Shown in pieces: positions 5,621-7,209 of a stretch of DNA of 7,209 bases. This DNA comes from Deltaproteobacteria bacterium. GTDB lineage: Bacteria > Desulfobacterota > GWC2-55-46 > JAUVFY01. Under the pieces are notes generated by a model. It was not told the origin of the DNA, ran no database searches, and was given only the letters and a program-made list of their open reading frames with translations. Every line of letters begins with the position of its first letter. Within the stretch, counting starts at the first letter, position 1. The position numbers were made by a program, and so were the translations under genes. The stretch is taken from positions 1 to 7,209 of the forward strand of contig JAUVFY010000060.1 in assembly GCA_030594025.1 (NCBI GenBank), written 5' to 3'.

Positions 5621-6229
5621 ATGCCTGCTACAAAAAAGAAGACCCAAAAGACAAAAAGCCGGGCCAAGAAGTCCCCTGCCAGGGCGAAAAAGGCTCCAAA
5701 AAAGAAGGTAGTGCCGAAAAAGGCCGCAGCCAGGAAGCCACGTGTGGCAAAGCCCCCCAAGAAAAGGGCACCTGCACCGAAAAAGAAGGCCGCTGAGAAA
5801 AGACCAAAGGTCTCCCTCAGAAAAGAGATTACCAAAAAACTCCTGGCCGATAAAAGAAGGATCCTGGCCGAAGTCGCCCATAAGGTCAAAAGCGAAAGCG
5901 ACGGCTCGAAGTCCGAGATGGGAGACATCTACGATATAGCCTCGAGCGAAAGGGAAAGGGAGCTTTCCCTGACCCTCGGCGACCGCGAGAGGGAAAAACT
6001 CTCAGAGATCGAGGACGCCCTCGAACGGATAAAGGACAAGAGCTACGGCGAGTGCGAGGAGTGCGGTGAACCCATTGGCGAGAACAGGCTCAGAGCACTC
6101 CCCTTCACCCGTGTGTGCGTCGACTGCAAGTCCAAGTCCGAAAGGGAAGAGCACGTAAGGGGCAGGATCGTGGAAGAAGCGGCCGTGGGCATGATGGAAA
6201 GGTCCGAAGCAGAGGAAGAGGAGTTCTGA
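5621..6229 (+). CDS. DksA/TraR-family zinc-finger regulator with histone H1-like N-terminal tail
   Basis: DksA-type proteins insert a coiled coil into the RNA polymerase secondary channel and, often with ppGpp, change promoter output. The protein has 202 residues; E. coli DksA has 151. Residues 1-63 are an extended basic tail with 23 lysines, 6 arginines, 10 prolines and one acidic residue, resembling histone H1 or AlgP-like tails. Residues 64-140 form the coiled coil; GDIYDIASSE (101-110) holds the tip motif DxxDxA (D102, D105, A107) seen in true DksA. The zinc finger follows: YGECEECGEPIGENRLRALP with C145, C148, then C166 and C169 (CxxC-N17-CxxC). The C-terminus is strongly acidic (AEEEEF). 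No internal Met occurs before residue 100, so the ATG at 5621 is the likely start. It has no Shine-Dalgarno sequence and lies about 5 bases from the predicted transcription start. The tail could bind DNA or RNA, which is inference. Confidence 0.93.
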   Translation: MPATKKKTQKTKSRAKKSPARAKKAPKKKVVPKKAAARKPRVAKPPKKRAPAPKKKAAEKRPKVSLRKEITKKLLADKRRILAEVAHKVKSESDGSKSEMGDIYDIASSERERELSLTLGDREREKLSEIEDALERIKDKSYGECEECGEPIGENRLRALPFTRVCVDCKSKSEREEHVRGRIVEEAAVGMMERSEAEEEEF

Positions 6230-6231
6230 GC

Positions 6232-6249
6232 AAAGAGGGCCCCTTTTTT
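6232..6249 (+). terminator. Weak candidate intrinsic terminator after the dksA-like gene
   Basis: AAAGAGG-GCC-CCTTTTT can form a 7-base-pair stem (one G-U pair) with a three-base loop, starting 3 bases after the stop codon and ending in a T-run. Most Ts are used in the stem, so termination may be partial and read-through into apbE is possible. Confidence 0.35.
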
Positions 6250-6281
6250 CTCCTAACCCATTAATTTTATTGCTCTTTTTT

Positions 6282-7209
6282 ATGAGCGACGATAACAAGC
6301 CTCATCCCCTGGACCTTAAAAGCATCTTAAAAGACAAGCCTGCCATTATTCTCACCTCTATCGCCTTAACGGCGATAGTGCTCACCATCGTCACATTTGC
6401 CCTTTTAAAAACAGCGGAAAAGACCAGGACATACGGGCGTATCCTAATGGGTACAGTGGTGGAGATTACCCTTAGAGAGGAAAACCCCGTGGCGGCAAAT
6501 GAGGCATTTTCAGAGATAGAGCGGTTAGAGACCATTTTTTCAAGCTACATCCCCCAAAGCGATGTCTCCAGGATATCCGATTCCGCGGGGACAGGGCCCA
6601 TAAGGGTAAACCCAGAGGTAATCGAGGTCCTGGAGGTTGCGTTAAATATCTCGGAGCTCAGCCAGGGGGCCTTCGACCCAACGGTGGGCGTGCTCGCAGA
6701 GCTCTGGGACTTCTCAGGTGAAGACGGTTACGTCCCTTCAGAAGAGGAGGTCAATGACCTCCTCCCCCTGGTGGATTACAAAAAGATCCATGTAGATAAA
6801 GAGGGCTCAATGGCCGGTCTTACCGGGGCAGGGATGAGGCTTGACCTCGGGGGTGTGGCAAAGGGATACATAGTGGGAAAAGCGGTAGAGGTCTTGAAAA
6901 GGGCCGGCATTGAGTGGGGGATAATAAAGGCCGGCGGGGATATGGTGGTTTTCCAGAAGGATGCTCCCTCAGAGCCTTTTATAATCGGCATACAGCACCC
7001 GAGGAAAAGCGGCGAGCTTTTGGCGAAGGTAAGTGTCAAGCAAGGCGCGGTGGCCACATCCGGAGACTATGAGAGGTTTTTCATAAAGGACGGGGTTCGT
7101 TACCACCATATAATGGACCCTGAGACAGGGTTCCCCGCAAGAGGATCCAGAAGCGTAACAATCGTCGCCGAAGAGCCGACAGGCGCCGACGGGCTCTCAA
7201 CCGCGGTAT
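6282..7209 (+). CDS. apbE: FAD:protein FMN transferase, ApbE family, membrane-anchored (3' end outside the window)
   Basis: ApbE enzymes attach FMN covalently to threonine or serine of target proteins, such as RnfG/NqrC-type electron-transport subunits, outside the cytoplasmic membrane. 309 codons are visible. A short cytoplasmic start (1-20) is followed by a transmembrane or uncleaved signal helix (about 21-42). The catalytic domain shows GRILMGTVVEITL (52-64), GAFDPTVGVLAELWDF (129-144), MRLDLGGVAKGYIVGKAVE (185-203), IIKAGGDMVVF (214-224), ATSGDYERFF (258-267), HHIMDPETGFPA (275-286) and GADGLSTAV (301-309), the metal-binding region, at the cut end. Only the last few dozen residues should be missing. 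Unlike many ApbE proteins there is no lipobox cysteine. The ATG at 6282 has no Shine-Dalgarno sequence but gives a sensible topology. The gene starts 52 bases after the dksA-like gene, so cotranscription is possible. Its flavoprotein target is not in view. Confidence 0.95.
   Translation, partial: MSDDNKPHPLDLKSILKDKPAIILTSIALTAIVLTIVTFALLKTAEKTRTYGRILMGTVVEITLREENPVAANEAFSEIERLETIFSSYIPQSDVSRISDSAGTGPIRVNPEVIEVLEVALNISELSQGAFDPTVGVLAELWDFSGEDGYVPSEEEVNDLLPLVDYKKIHVDKEGSMAGLTGAGMRLDLGGVAKGYIVGKAVEVLKRAGIEWGIIKAGGDMVVFQKDAPSEPFIIGIQHPRKSGELLAKVSVKQGAVATSGDYERFFIKDGVRYHHIMDPETGFPARGSRSVTIVAEEPTGADGLSTAV

Noticed and set aside
5737..5748. GCCACGTGTGGC in the dksA-like gene as a third parS
   Set aside because: It shares only the central CACGTG with parS, lacks the GTTCC/GGAAC arms and lies inside a coding region.
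5594..5928. Minus-strand open frames opposite the dksA-like gene
   Set aside because: They are Phe/Leu/Gly-rich mirror translations of the lysine/alanine-rich tail and have no recognisable domain or ribosome-binding site.

Overview
This is a bacterial chromosomal segment of housekeeping and chromosome-maintenance genes, probably from the Deltaproteobacteria/Desulfobacterota or a nearby Gram-negative lineage. That placement is an inference. It rests on the mnmG-rsmG-parA-parB-bactofilin order, the GTTCCACGTGGAAC parS core, a DksA-type regulator and a membrane-anchored ApbE. No phage, insertion sequence, CRISPR array, tRNA or rRNA was seen. Coding density is high and no gene-free gap exceeds about 170 bases.

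Minus-strand cluster, read from about 5515 down to 1. A sigma70-like promoter (5522-5549) precedes mnmG (tRNA wobble-uridine modification). It is followed by rsmG (16S rRNA G527 methylation), parA and parB (chromosome segregation), a bactofilin and the 5' part of ilvE (branched-chain aminotransferase), which is cut by the window edge. All six face the same way with gaps of 40 to 136 bases. Two parS palindromes, the DNA sites on which ParB loads, lie between rsmG and parA, so a whole ParABS system is present. A bactofilin beside it fits the known use of bactofilin scaffolds to position ParABS in some bacteria.

Plus-strand cluster, read from 5583 to the right edge. A strong promoter (TTGACA-N16-TATACT) drives a DksA/TraR-family zinc-finger protein that carries a 63-residue lysine/proline/alanine-rich tail resembling histone H1. 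The -10 box ends only 10 bases before the ATG, so this mRNA should be almost leaderless. An apbE gene (FAD:protein FMN transferase) follows and runs off the right edge. It has an N-terminal transmembrane helix and no lipoprotein cysteine.

The two clusters diverge from a 170-base region with both promoters, a CTGTCA-N11-TGACAG inverted repeat and a T-rich tandem tract next to mnmG. Nothing here is clearly an undescribed system. The best leads are the histone-tailed DksA with its near-leaderless promoter, the bactofilin with two in-frame starts that each have their own AGGAGG, and the paired parS sites inside a gene cluster.
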